64,000 bases of DNA. Source: Armigeres subalbatus (Eukaryota > Arthropoda > Insecta > Diptera > Culicidae). The translations under genes were made by a program, and so were the position numbers. Below, piece by piece: positions 11,682-24,800 of this stretch. The notes under the pieces were generated by a model, which was given only the letters and a program-made list of their open reading frames with translations, was not told the origin of the DNA and searched no databases. Numbering within the stretch: the first letter of the stretch is position 1; every line of letters starts with the position of its first letter. The stretch is taken from positions 68,367,203 to 68,431,202 of the forward strand of contig NC_085139.1 in NCBI RefSeq assembly GCF_024139115.2, read 5' to 3'.

Positions 11682-12119
11682 GTAAGCACTTTATTAAACT
11701 TTTTAATTTGGAAATTCTTTTATTGGAACATCGAACACTGTTCTGGAGGAGTAGCCTAACAAGACTAAAAAAGTGGGTGCACTGGGTGGCTACAGCTGAT
11801 AATAAAATAATTTTGCCGATAGATTTCACTCGTAAAAACTCGGGTGCAGCGCTGCCAAAATAACTGGGTGAACGGTGACACAACTAAACTGACAGAGAGC
11901 TGCTGACAAATCCCACTCGGTTTGCTGCAGGGGCAAGCGAACACTAAATAATTTTTAACTGTGTTTCAAGAAGTCACATAATGAATGCTCCAATACTGAT
12001 CAAAGAATGATGAGATCATGAAAAGAATAATTAAAAAGAAAACGGTTAATACTCCCGACAAGATGCTGACAATGGCGAACCCCTTTAACCATCTACGATG
12101 AATCTATACCACCAGGCCA

Positions 12120-12325
12120 AAAAACATTTAGTCAAAAGATATTTCGGCGACACTTGATCGAAAAGGCATTAAGTCGCATAAACATTAGGTCGTATGATGC
12201 TGCAAACCAAACCTATGCTGCACTTCACTTTTGATTAAATGTCCATTCGACCAAATGTCCCTGGGACGAAATGTCATTTGACGAAACATCATTCGACTAA
12301 ATATCAATCACTGAAATATCCCAAA
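12120..12325 (+). repeat. Degenerate TTCGAC/AAATGTC minisatellite
   Basis: Words such as AAATGTCCATTCGACC, AAATGTCATTTGACG and AACATCATTCGACT repeat at roughly 16 base spacing. This is the same word family as the arrays at 8.6 and 13.1 kb, but more decayed. Confidence 0.65.
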
Positions 12326-13009
12326 GCTGACTTCGAGAAGTATTGGAAAAATAACCTTGCCATCATTGGTTTTTAAGCTTGTGCCAAAAAATAATCGATT
12401 AGTGGGTATTTTCCCATCGATACCGAATATGTTGCTATTTCTGCGGGTTTTCATTTTTTCTATAGTTCTTCAGAAGTTTCTATTTGCTCAAGCGATAAAT
12501 CCTCATTTCTTCATATTCGTTTCTTTCGCTGCTGATTGATCTTCCTCACGTTCACTTTATTCCTCCAATCAATTTATCTACGTAACTTGTGGATTACTGG
12601 ATATCAGAATCGCGATAGCTGGCTAAAGTTTGTAATGTGGGCCAAAGGACCGTCTACCGATACGAAGCAGAAAAACGGACATTTTCCAGTACTACCAACG
12701 AGAAGACTTTCGGAAGAAATACTTCTCATTTCGTATGATGTATAATAAACAGAAGGAATCGTGATACCGAAATGAAATAAAATTCAAGTACTTTTATATG
12801 CTTTTTCAAGGCGAATCGCCTTGTTAGATCTAATCACAATTTTCAAATACGGTTTACTTTTTTGTGAATTTGGGAGACAAATTAACAAAACTTCCTTTCA
12901 ATTAATAGATCTACGTTTCGTTTTGATAAGGAAAAATTAACCAAGAACTATTTATCCATTTTACTAAATTACCTGTTACCGACTCTAATGCTGAAATACA
13001 CTTTAACAT

Positions 13010-13145
13010 TTGACTAAATGTGCTTTCGGCCAATTTTTCGTTCGACCAAATGCTCGACGTAATGTCCATTCGATCAAATGTCCCTTCGACTAAATATCAT
13101 TCGATTGAAGGTCATTCGACGAAATGTCATTCGACACACTGTCCT
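13010..13145 (+). repeat. Degenerate TTCGAC/AAATGTC minisatellite, second block
   Basis: About eight units of ATTCGACNAAATGTC type, e.g. GTCCATTCGATCAAAT and GTCATTCGACGAAAT, at about 16 base spacing. Confidence 0.7.
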
Positions 13146-13549
13146 AGAGCCACTACCTATGCGAAGGCATCCACCGAATGCCGGGCAGGTGAAGTCGCCC
13201 AATATGCAAATCTCGTCAATTGGAGATGAAGTTTATCATATAGTGAAGACAGACTGGCTGTAAGCGTCGATTAGATCTGGGGCGATGTACGTTACACAGA
13301 AAAAAAGTTGGCGTCAATTCCTTTTTCTTTTTCGGAAATAATGGGAACAGCGAGTTCCGAGGTGACACTGGAACCCAGAAGTTGATCAGTCAAATAACGA
13401 ATCATAATTGTCTGAGAGCGGTGTTTGGGAGACCCCTACGCCAGATTCAAAACCAGGGCGACTTAGAAGACAGGAAAATCAGCAGGGTTGTGTACAAGCC
13501 ACGACCGCAAGGTAGACGTTGAACAACGTAAAGCCTTCGTTGAGATTGA

Positions 13550-14795
13550 TTTTTCTGCCGTCGTGAAGCAATTGTATTTTGTATTTTGAAGAAAAGTCGT
13601 CTCGGATCAGTTATCTCTTGTATAGAATGATTGGCTGGAAAAGAACAAATTTATTTTCAATAATGCGTGTTCTAATCACTAAATTTTTCTACGAAATGCA
13701 GCGGAACGGCGACGGAAACGACAGAATTTGACGGCTAAACCATATATTTTCTGTCAAATCTTGCCGTTTCCGTTCCACTCAATTGCGTTTGGGGCTACAG
13801 CGAAAAAAAACTAAAATCAGAATCTAGATTGAAATTACCACACGACTGCGAATAAATATTTGCAGCATCTCCCTTGTGATTCTGCTACCGGCGGCATCTT
13901 TTTGCGGTCGTCAAGCGATTATGATTTGCACTTTGAAGAAAATATGTCTCACACCAACGGTGGTACCTTCTTTGGTCCTGAAAAGAACCGATTTATTTTC
14001 AAAAATGTGCATTTCCAATCACGAAATCCACCTATGCAATGCAGTGGAACGGCGACGAAAACGACAGTATTTGACAGCTAAACCAAATATTTTCTGTCAA
14101 ATATTTCCGTATCCGCTGAATTGCGTTTGGGGCTTAACAACGACAAAATCAGAATCAGAATCTTGAGACAAAATTCCACTTTACTGCTACTGACATCAAG
14201 AACGCGAATTCATTTTTGTAGCACTTCCCTCCGACACGACAATTTGTCTTGAATCAAACTTCTATTCTATAAAATTACAATCACTAACAGTAACAAAACC
14301 AAAATAGGAATCTTGAATTTCCTTTCGACGCGCGCTTCTGATTCTGCTGCCAATAACAATAAAACCAAAACCATAATCTTCAGAAAAAAAACTTTTTTTG
14401 TCTGCTACTAACGCCATACATGCGAGTAAATATTTGCAGCGTCTCCTTTCGGCACGCGCTTGTGATGCTGCGCCAATGGCATCTGATTTCCCCCATAATT
14501 CATAAAACAAGAAAAAAAATAACACTAATAACAAAATTCAATAGATAAAATATGTCTGTTTCTGCCAGCTGATAAAAGTGCGAATTGAAAACAAAACGAT
14601 TCGTTTTTCTTTCGGTTATTCAGAGTCGGGGTCGGACCTGACCCAGGTTTAAAACCTAAAACGACATCAGTTGACGCCAAGCTATCATGATTTTCACTTC
14701 GAACAAAATTCGTCTCGGCTCAACCTTTCCTTGTACAGAATGGTGGTCCTAAAAAGAACTGATTTATTTCCTTAATGCGCATTTCCAGGAGTCCC
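13550..14795 (+). repeat. Diverged tandem repeat, unit about 345 bp
   Basis: Cognate segments recur in order. GGAACGGCGACG...ACGACAG appears near 13703 and 14046 (343 apart). An AATATTTGCAGC-type word appears near 13855 and 14426, with a weaker match near 14210. A segment containing GAACNRATTTATTT appears near 13650, 13987 and 14757. Each GC-rich core carries an inverted pair (ACGACAGAATTTGAC against TTCTGTCAAAT), so single units can fold. The open frames here are not gene-like. Confidence 0.65.
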
Positions 14796-14799
14796 TAGT

Positions 14800-16250
14800 G
14801 GCCTTGCGAGCAAAGGCGTAGGAATGCCAATCCGGAAATGGCGAGTTAGATTCTCGGTCCGGTCTAGAATGTTTTCGGGTTGGAAACATTCTAGACACCT
14901 TCGGCATAGTATATCCATTGTACTTGCCACACAAGATACGTACTCATGCATAGAAAATCTTTCAACTAATATCTGAAAAAATGCCAATAGAATACTTAGT
15001 TGCAAAGCAGGCTAAGTTCCAGTTGGAATGTAGAGCCATTGAAGAAGAAAGAGAATGCGCATTTGCAATTGGGTTGGTTTGTTCTAAATTTTTTACTGGG
15101 TATGACATAAGTTTCAATGAAATTTTCAAATTGCTGAAGAGCTTCAAAGTCAATTGATATATGTATCTATGTATACCGATGTTCTATATCACGATATCTC
15201 TCCCTATGTTGATAGTTATCTCGGCCCCTTCAGTATGCAAACAGTTTTGCTTTCTACATCTCGATAACCTCTCCCCATCTCAATATTTCTCTATCTTGAT
15301 TTAGTTCAGAATTATCTCTCCCTATATCAATATATTAAAATTTCTGGGCTACTGGACCACCCTGGGGCAGTTAAATAAATACATGAGATGTTGACAGTCG
15401 ACTGTATAAATCAAAAAAATCCATTTAAAGACGAAGGCGCTGTTAATATTCAAAATCTAACATGATTTCATGCCAATCCCCAATTTTAGATTCTGATTTA
15501 CCTCTGAGTACCTTCGGGTAGGTCTTTGTCCTACTTCAAAGAATGCGGTGATATCCGGAAGTAATAAGCGACTAGCAATCAAGAATCACACGCGTCCTGG
15601 AGACTTGAAGCGAATCGGTCTTCTGGAAAATTAAATCTAAAACGTTCAAGATGCATGTTCAAGTCATAAAATCATTGGCCCAAACGATTTGATTTCTGAT
15701 CTTAAAATAACTTCTGGTTCTGTTATTTTAGGCAGGCAGGCTCTGTAAGTTTTATAAGACTCCTGTCAGATTTGAACCAGCGTTATATTCTATTGCAAAG
15801 GCAACCTGGTTACGGGCTTAGCATTGTCCATAGTAAAGAATAGTAACGTGGAGCTCAAATTAATTTTCTCTTCGCTGAAAATTACGGATCGATAACGGGT
15901 TGGTCTACTACAAACATTTGGAGATACTATAAATTGAGAATAGTTTCACCAGCCCCGATTTGTTTGAATCAATGTGTATTTGTTCTGATAACCAGGAGGA
16001 GTAACCACAATATGTACCAGCAATCCAGCTCAGCAAAGCTAAGCAAATCAATGACAACTAGCAGTCTCATCTATGCCTATTTTATTCAAGTTATTCATTT
16101 GTGAAATATATGTCACAGCAGAATTGCTTAGTTTGCCTTCGTAAACTTGGGGTTCGTCTAGCATAACTTGTACAACCGACTTTCATTGGAAGTTGGGAAT
16201 GTTTCAATTCGATACATACATTCCCAGTAGCTCAAGCTTTCCGATATAAA
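14800..16250. other. Unassigned non-coding stretch
   Basis: At 15170-15350 a TATCTCTCCCTAT-like word recurs irregularly, suggesting a decayed tandem repeat. Otherwise I see no motifs, tails or inverted repeats. The 16257-16757 region that follows holds a CGA trinucleotide run (16459-16477) and chance ORFs on both strands. Confidence 0.4.
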
Positions 16251-16896
16251 TTATTCATGACTTTTTATGAAATTTCTATCAATACCCCACATTTGAAGCA
16301 ATACTTTACAAATTTATACAAATCACTCATCATTCAAACAGATTCCATTCAATCTACTCCTTCCACCGTCGTTCACGTTCCACATGGAACCCATTCAAAC
16401 TGCATGAACATCCGACCGACTGCACATCTCCCTGGTTTCCGTGGTCGGGTTGATACGAGACGACGACGACGACGGCGAAGACGCTCCAAAACTTTTGATG
16501 TCGAACGCGCTGTCGATTCCGACGAAGAAAATTGCATTTCCCTACTTATCCATCTCCGTCTGACGTCGATCGTCGTTAGACGTGAGTCGAGGAGGATGAG
16601 CGCGCGCGATGATAAAGAATCGCTCCGACAAACCCACCATCTGCGCTCTTTTAACCAGCAGCAGCAGTTCATTCATCATCGTTTGGGAAATTGCACTGCA
16701 TTCATTGATAATTTTAGCGCATTTTCCGCGCGTCAGCTCAAGCGAATGTATGGATAGAGTTGGGAGCACAGACTAACATACTTACGTTTTCGATTGGAGT
16801 TTTTATTTTATTGTAGTGATGAACTCACCTGAAATTGAAGAGAAAAACAAACTATTAGTATGGTAAGGATATAGATGGTTAGACTAAATAGTAATA

Positions 16897-17934
16897 GGGT
16901 ATCTGTTCCCATATTAATAACAGCCCGTATATTAATCCCAATCGTCGATAAACCAAATAAAAAATCAATTTATTTACAATTTCTCACATCGTATGTACAC
17001 AATAATGGATGGAACACATTCTTGAATGTTTGGAATATTATTCAAGATTTTGTTTAAGTAATGTTTTAATGCACAAGAATCAAATTATTAAAAGATAAAA
17101 TTATAAAGCACTTTTATTTTCATTTTCCTACCTCTGAACTGTTGGTTTGATGCACTGCTCGATTGCTACTAGCAGATTCATCTGTTTTCACGCCGTTGTT
17201 TTCCACTCAATTTCAAGCTAACACAAATGTATCCTTTGAAAATTCACTTCACAACACATAAAGCACATCACATTTTCACTATAAATATAATTATATTTGA
17301 AAAACCAACGCGATTTCCTATAGTTTGATATAGGTTTATTTCGAACAACGTCTAAATTATCCTTGTCCGTATTCCAAACTGTTTACATGGCTTGCAGTAC
17401 GCTCAAGGGTTGCCGACCTAGATTTTTATTTCAAAGCGCTTGAATGAACTTTCACTGTGAAATTCAACTCTTAAGTTTGTTAAATAAATTATATCGATAA
17501 GATAATTTATGACAAACGTAAAATTGAACTGATAAGATGGAAAACTGCAACAAAAACAGCAATTTTGTAACTATATTTCAACTCAACTACAAAACATTGA
17601 AGAATTCGGCATCACTGCAATCATATCGTTACGTATACACACAAGTAATAGTGTGCGTATTTTATGCTGGAAACAGTATTATTGATATAGGTACGGGCAT
17701 AGGATTAACTGTTTTTGAATGTTATTGAAATAGGTGCATGGCGGAGATGATGTTTTTAGCTAAATACTTCTATAATGTGATGAAAATTTCATTTTTGAAG
17801 TTACCAAATTGTTTTCAATTAAAAATTACATGAGCCGAGCATAATTATGCTCATGTTTCTTGATTATTGGGGGAGAAATCAATGCATTTCACATGCGCAT
17901 TGCCTTATTGTTATTGATATAGGAACAGATACCC
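16897..17934. mobile_element. TA-flanked TIR element, 1,038 bp, non-autonomous
   Basis: The left end starts GGGTATCTGTTCC and continues ATATTAATAAC. The right end (to 17934) is its reverse complement with few mismatches. TA dinucleotides flank both sides (16895-16896 and 17935-17936), as for Tc1/mariner-type or similar transposition. Subterminal inverted words follow (AGCCCGTATATTAATCCC against the complement of TACGGGCATAGGATTAAC near 17690). The longest interior frame, 63 codons at 17537-17728, resembles no transposase, so the element would need a helper. Confidence 0.7.
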
Positions 17935-17939
17935 TATAT

Positions 17940-19930
17940 TGAGTTATTTTTTATCTGGTGGTCAAATGCATAAGGAATGATAATTATAAATGTGGTGATG
18001 TAAGCTTTCACATGCACGAGTCAAAATCCATTGAGTTATTATTGGAAAAACCTCAACTTCCCTGATTATGTGACAAACGTATTATAAATTACTACCAGCC
18101 ACCACGGGTATGATTCCTTGCGTGAGAACTTGCGGCGAAACACTTGTAATCACATTTGGGTCGTAAAAGCAGTGTGTAGTTGGAGTTTCAGCTGAAATAC
18201 GTAATTTTGCACACCGGCGAAGATGACGGTGAGAAAATATTTCCTGTTCGACGCAATAAGATAAGAGGAGAAGGCCTTAGCTCATCGTTTTTTTTTCTCT
18301 CGGTTACCGCAAACATGGACTAAGGTAAATGTTCCAAATTCTGCGGTTCCTAAATGACTTTTTACAATCCAAGAAATAATAAAAAGGAACTTTGCTGTCA
18401 CTCATATTTTCTTTTTCAGTTTCTGTTTGTAATCAATTTGTAATTTGAATAAACCAATAGTTGCGTGTACGTAATTCAGTTTTCTAATACAAAACAAAAT
18501 TCTCCATAAAACCCAATAATGGAACCCAAACCCTAGAACGGTCCCCCGTGACGTAAACACATACATCAAATGGAAAAGGCAATTTGTACCCGGCAGATTT
18601 TCTTCATTGATGGATCCCACTGACTCGGCATCTCGTTTTCGGGGAAAGCGTGCTTCATTTTTCCGTGCCATCCAGCACCAGCACTGACTGTTGCGAACCG
18701 TAGCACTGTAGGTGTGGGTGGGTATTAAATAGACGAGTCACGGCAAGCGACGGGCGCACGGGTGTGGGCGGCGGCTGGTTTGATGCTTTGTTGTTCGGTT
18801 TTTCGGAGCAAGCCGGTGTGTTTGTATGTCAGTGAAATTCGAGCAACAGGCCGTCACAAATGGAGACGGAAAAGAGCTAACCCGTCCGAAGTGATTAAAT
18901 ATGGGATACTAGTCATCAGGTTGGGTTTATGGGAATAAGGGTACGGGCGTCGAGGGTCTAATTCCCGTCTTGGGCTCGAAAAGCATCTTATACGGTAGGG
19001 TTACAGCCAAATAATGTTGCTTTCATTGGTTTCCGAGTCCATGGCCGTAATCCCAAACGGAAATATGTACCTGCTGTTACCATACGAATGCAGCAGCATA
19101 AAATATGTTACTGTGGACCGATGTAGCAGAGTTATTCTAATACACTGCACGAAACCGCAAAGAGCTTAAATCCATAAACGATAGATTTGAATAATCTTGA
19201 TTCGGAACGAGCGGAGTGCGGCACAATTGTCACTCAGATAGTAGGCGTCTTTTGATTCATAGCAGCAGGAGAAAATCGAAAATCAAAACATTCCTAACGA
19301 TAACTAGATCTATGCGCCGCCACCGACGATTTTTTTTCACGCCGCCGCCGTATGAAAATTCATCACGCCGCCGAATATTTTTTACCACGCCAATAATGTT
19401 TTTTTTTCAAACTTTAATAAAATGTGTTCCATTATCCATTTTATTGTGAAGTGCAAGTTTATCAGGCTCCTGTAAGGAATTCAAAGTCTCAATTCCTATA
19501 ACAATTATCTGTATACAATTATGCAGAACTTATTCTCATTTCTGATGGAATCTGTAAATCACAATCATTGAGAGCCACCTACCAACAACTGTAACTAGCA
19601 CGGTGCTGTCTTCTAGCTAAAAACTGGTAAAAACGTTGTAGGTATGAAAATGTTTTTCTAAAGTCAGCTAGGACTCTAGATCTTTTGCTGTACAACATAT
19701 GCTTGGGCAAGCATAAGAAAAATATTCTTAAAAATCCACGTGAAATTCAATCTAGCACATGTGGGAATTGTTCTTCAGGAATTTAAGGAATTGCTTCTTT
19801 TGAATGCCTATTAGCAATCCATATAAAAAAAATACCAAAAATAAATCAGGGTTTCAAACCTGGAGTCCCTTTGCGTATTTTTCCTGGAATCTCTTCAACA
19901 ACTCTTCCAGGATTTTCATATGAGAGAATT
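17940..19930. other. Unassigned stretch with a GC-richer core
   Basis: No gene recognised. A GC-richer segment at about 18560-18960 has an 89-codon ATG frame on the minus strand (18671-18402) and initiator-like TCAGT words on both strands (e.g. 18828). It could be a promoter or 5' exon, but nothing decides it. Around 19315-19400, CGCCGCC words are scattered. Confidence 0.3.
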
Positions 19931-19931
19931 A

Positions 19932-20067
19932 GGCTTATTCTACAAGTAGAGTGATGTTAGGTGAGTCGATTCTCACGTGAGGTGACCATGGTACGCAAAT
20001 GGGAGAATACGACAATTCTGACTTCAATCGAGCAATCTCACGTCACTTCACTCGTAGAATAAACTCA
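19932..20067. mobile_element. Short MITE-like inverted repeat, ~136 bp
   Basis: The left end (CTTATTCTACAAGTAGAGTG from 19934) pairs with the right end (CACTTCACTCGTAGAATAAA, to about 20063) with a few mismatches over about 28 bases. The interior is also partly self-complementary around CTCACGTGAG. No clear TSD was assigned. Confidence 0.5.
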
Positions 20068-20339
20068 AATTTCCCCCAGGTACCCATTGGAAAACCCAGC
20101 CGGAATTACATTGGAAATTTTAACTAATTTTTTTTTGAAATTCCTCCAAAGATTCAAATTAGCAATACCGTCACGAATTTTCCAGCAATTTCTAAAAGCA
20201 TACCCCCGCAAATTGTTACATGAATACCTCCTGAAAGAATATTGTCCTGGAAGAGTTTATGGTGGAGTATTATGGACAATACCGTTAGGGGAAATTCAAA
20301 GCAAATGTCTGGAGGAGTTTTTGAAAAAATACCAAAATA

Positions 20340-21125
20340 TAGAGGAATTTTAGAGATATTTCTGGAAAAATTGTGGAGGTATTTTTGAGAGGATTTCTGG
20401 AAGAGTTTCCAGAAGAGTTCACTGAACAATGGGCGGAAGAATTCTCGGTTGAATTTTCGGTGAAATTTTCTAGGCGAATTTTTGGGTAAATTTTGGGGGG
20501 AGTAACCGACAAATTTTGAAGACAATTTCGGCTGAAATTTCCATCCCTAGTAACATTTTGTTTTTATACTGGTTTTATAACACTTCTGTAGAGTAAAATT
20601 TGGTCTTCAAGAGCGTTACAAAACTTAAAATGTTATAAACCCCCGAGAATTTTCGGGGGATTCTTTGGGCGAAGGAAGTCTTGGGGACATTTTGAAAAGA
20701 ACCCATGAATGATTTTTGTTACCTGGAGAAACTTTTAGCGGAAATTATGGAGGTACTTCCAGTGGAATTCCTGGAGGAATTTCTGACGGAATTCCTGGAT
20801 GAACTTCCGATGGAATTCTCGGATGAAGTTCTGGCTGAATTTCTGGATGAACTTCCAGCCGAATTCTTGGATGCACTTCCGGAAGCATTCTTGGAGGAAT
20901 TTCGGAAAGAATTCTTGTAGGAATTTCCGGAGAAATTCTTGGAGGAATTTCCGGAGAAACTCTTGGAGAATCTTCCGGAGGAATTCCTGGATGAACTTTC
21001 GGCGTAATTCCTGGAGGAACTTCTTGCAGAATTCCTGGAGAAACTTCCGGTTTAATTATTGGAGGAACTTCCTGCCGAATTATTGGAGGAACTTCCAGCC
21101 GATTTCTTTGATGTACCGCTGACTG
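20340..21125 (+). repeat. 24 bp GAATTC-rich minisatellite
   Basis: From about 20745 the unit is 24 bases (e.g. GAATTCCTGGATGAACTTCC plus four) and repeats with substitutions to about 21110. Upstream (20340-20740) it is looser. A 24 bp unit keeps the frame, so frames stay open on both strands (20705-20920 plus, 21140-20745 minus, Pro/Glu-rich). These are repeat artefacts. Composition is related to the 23 bp array at 44 kb. Confidence 0.8.
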
Positions 21126-21430
21126 AAATTGATCTATCACGCCACCGCCGATAAATTTTCAATCGGCGCACAGGTCTAACATGAGTTATAAAATAACGCC
21201 ACTATTGAAACAAGGCACAAATAATTTGAGAATTGGTTTTAGGTAGTAAGGCTGGATTCTGTGGCAGCTGCGACACTTTTTATGCAAAATAAAACTAAAG
21301 AGCTTTCGAACTCACTCTAAAGGAATGCAAAATGAAATATAGATTTAGTGCAAAGGATATAGAATAGCGTCGGAAGGTGCATAGTTCCTCCACCACTATT
21401 GGATAATCATAAAATGTTACATTTAATCAT

Positions 21431-21444
21431 AAGCCATCATTCAT
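21431..21444. repeat. Target site duplication of non-LTR copy A (3' side)
   Basis: AAGCCATCATTCAT, identical to 27395-27408. It abuts the poly-T (poly-A on minus) tail. Confidence 0.9.
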
Positions 21445-21826
21445 TTTTTTTTTTTTTTTTATCTATTGCGTTTATTTGACAGGCTCAGGCGTGTATAACA
21501 CTTAACGGAGCCGAGACTTTATGATATTTACAATCGATATCATCTTATTATCAACAGTTAGTAAAGGGAAAGGGTATAGACCAAGATACTCGTGGCGACT
21601 CAAGGTTAGATTGCGTAATTTCAGGACGGACTAGGTTGGGATTTAGGTTTGAGGTATTACAGCTGCTCATCCGGGTATTTGACGTCATTAACGGTATAGC
21701 GTAGCGTCGGGCTCGAGTTGTGGTTCGTCAGGGAGCATCTTCCGGATGGCCATAGCTTCGTATTACACAGAACAATAAGACAAAACAAAACAAACCGAGA
21801 AAGAAAAAAATAGGGATATTAGAATT

Positions 21827-24800
21827 TTATGTCAGACGAGCAAAGAAAGGCATAGATGGCTTGCATATAAACCATATCGCGACCACAAGGGTATCCAATA
21901 GTTGCTCTCTGGAGGCGTCGTTTTCCGAGCAATACCAAACTACGTGATCGATGTCATCGTAACCGGCTCCACACCTACATAGGTTGCTATCGACCAGGTT
22001 TATTCTATAGAGGTGTGCGTTTAGTGAATAGTGATTGGACATAAGTCTCGACATCGTGCGAATGAAGCCTCGGCTTAAGTCCTCACCTCTGAACCACGCT
22101 CGCGCAGAAACTTTGGGAACTATGGAAAACAGCCACCGTCCAAGTTCATTGTGTGACCAAATCATTTGCCAATTTTGAAGAGTACTCTGACGGACTAATG
22201 GAAAAAACTCGTTGTTCGAGATTTGTCTATCATAAACTTCACCTTCCTGTGCGCCCACCTTTGCTAGCGAGTCCGCCTTCTCATTGCCATAGATTAGGCA
22301 ATGGGATGGGACCCATACAAAGGTAATCTTGAATGATCTTTCGACCAAATCACGCATCTGCTCTCTTACAGTTGTAAGAAAGTAAGATGCGTGCTTAACA
22401 GTTTTCATCGACCGGAGTGCCTCGATAGAACTAAGACTATCCGAGAAGATGAAATAATGGTCTACGGGCTGATCGGAAATTATCCCCAAAGCGAAATTAA
22501 TTGCTGCCAGCTCAGCAACATAAACCGAACACGGTTCTTGAAGTTTTCGGAAGGTGGTTGAATTTACATTGAAAACACCGAAGCCAGTGGATCCGTTGAT
22601 GTGAGAACCATCAGTGAAGTATCTGTTATTGCAATTCACATGTTCATATTTTTCAGAAAAGATGGAAGGGATAGATATTTGTCGAAGATGATCTGGTATT
22701 CCTTGAATAGCGTGTTTCATGGACAGATCGTATTCAATTGAGGAACTGTCATTGACGAAGTGAACTCGAGGTGGATTATAACATGGAAGACATAGATCTG
22801 ACGATATGTAGTTGAGATAGACTCGCAGGTATCTTGAACGATGAGCCAGTTCAAGCATATTATCGAAGTTTTCTAATACAAGTGTGTTACTTGTTCCACA
22901 TTTGATCAGTATTCTAAGTGAGAGCTCCCAGTAACGGTGCTTTAAAGGAGTGACTCCAGCAAGCACCTCCAGGCTCATGTTATGCGTTGAATGCATACAG
23001 CCAAGAGCAATACGCAAACAACGATATTGAATTCGTTCCAATTTGATTAGGTGGCAATCAGCTGCTGAGAGGAAGCAGAAAGAGCCATACTCTAAAACAG
23101 AGAGAATAGTCGTTTTATATAGTTTGATGAGGTCTTCCGGGTGAGCGCCCCACCAAGTTCCGGAGATAGAACGGAGAAAATGGATCCTTTTTCGGCATTT
23201 CTCTAACAAATAATCAATATGGGTTTTCCAGGTACACTTGGAATCAAACCAGACCCCAAGGTATTTAGAAGATAAAGATTGGTTTATGTCATCTTTCAAC
23301 AGCTTTAGTTTCAGTTGAGCTGGGTACCGCTTCTTAGTAAACACTACCAATTGAGTTTTGCGGAGAGAACTCGATCCCTAAATGTCTGGCCCAAACAGTC
23401 AGGTTATTTAGGAATTTTGCAATGGTCTTTGCAGGACATTTGCACATGAACCTCTTAGGGAGATCACGGCATCATCTGCAAGTTGTCTAAGCGTGCATTG
23501 TCCTTCCAAACAATTGTCAATATCTTTAACATAGAAATTGTAAAGCAAGGGACTTAAACATGAACCTTGGGGAATGCCCATGTAGCTATTTCTGGAAGTT
23601 GTCAGAGTGCCGAGAGTAAAGTTCATGTGTTTTACTGACAACAAATTGTACAAGAAATTATTCAAAATAACGGGTAATCCACTACTGTGCAGATTGTCTG
23701 ACAGTACTTCTATGGAAACTGAATCAAAAGCGCCCTTAATATCCAAAAAAACTGAAGCCAGTTGCTCCTTGTGCGCATAGGCCAGCTGTATATCTGAAGA
23801 GAGCAACGCTAGACAATCATTTGTTCCTTTACCTTTTCGAAAACCGAATTGAGTATTTGACAGTAATGCATTTTGCTCGACCCAATGGTCAATTCTTGAA
23901 AGGATCATTTTCTCCAATAATTTCCTCATGCACGATAGCATGGCAATCGGTCGGTATGAATTGTGATCAGACACTGGTTTCCCAGGCTTTTGAATAGCTA
24001 TTACTTTGACCTGTCGCCATTCTGGGGGCACAATGTTGTACTCCATGAAACAGTTGTACAGGTCAAGTAATCGTCTTTAGCGATATCTGGGAGGTTTTTT
24101 AGAAGATTGAATTTGATATTATCGCATCCCGGAGAAGAATTGTTTGATGAAAGAAGGGACATAGATAGTTCCAGCATTGAGAATGGTCCACCCAAAGAAC
24201 CGGGATCATTGACTGATTCTCGAAATAGCGGTTCTGCTGGTACGGAATCTGGACAGACCTTTTTGCGAAGTTGAATATCCATCGATTGGAGTATTCTTCA
24301 CTCTCGTTGGTGGAAATGCGGTTCCGCATGTTGCGGGCCGTTTTCCAAAGTGTTGTCATTGAGGTTTCTCGTGATAGTCCCTCAACAAAACGTCGCCAGT
24401 AGCTACGTTTTTTAGCCTTGAGAAGATTTTTGAGCTTTCTTTCAAGCCTCAAATACTCTTCGAAAAGCTCAGACCTTCCGTGTTTACGAAAAGCCTTAAA
24501 GGCATCAGATTTCTCAGAATACAACTTAGTACATTCATCATCCCATCCAGGAGTGGCTGGTCTTCTTATGACAGATGTACTTGGAACGCGTCGTTTCTGA
24601 GCTTCTAGTGCGCTTTTATGAATCAATTCGGTAAGGAATCGATACTCATCCAGTGGAGGAAGAATATCAGTTGATTCAATACCAATGTTTACCGCCGATG
24701 CAAATTTTTGCCAGTCAATGTTTTCGTGAGGTCGAAAGAAACATTAACTGGCACTGATCGTTGATAGCCGCTTTTGATTGTGGTGACTATCGGCATGTGG

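Noticed and set aside
16257..16757. 166-codon ATG frame with a run of nine arginines
   Set aside because: The arginines come from a CGA trinucleotide run, a 99-codon frame overlaps on the other strand, and no motif or splice context supports it.
16786..16828. 43 nt minus-strand segment between TTTCAG and GTAAGT
   Set aside because: All three frames contain stops, so it is not coding. A single non-coding microexon cannot be told from chance.
20705..21140. Acidic and proline-rich frames on opposite strands
   Set aside because: Artefacts of the 24 bp repeat, whose length keeps the frame.
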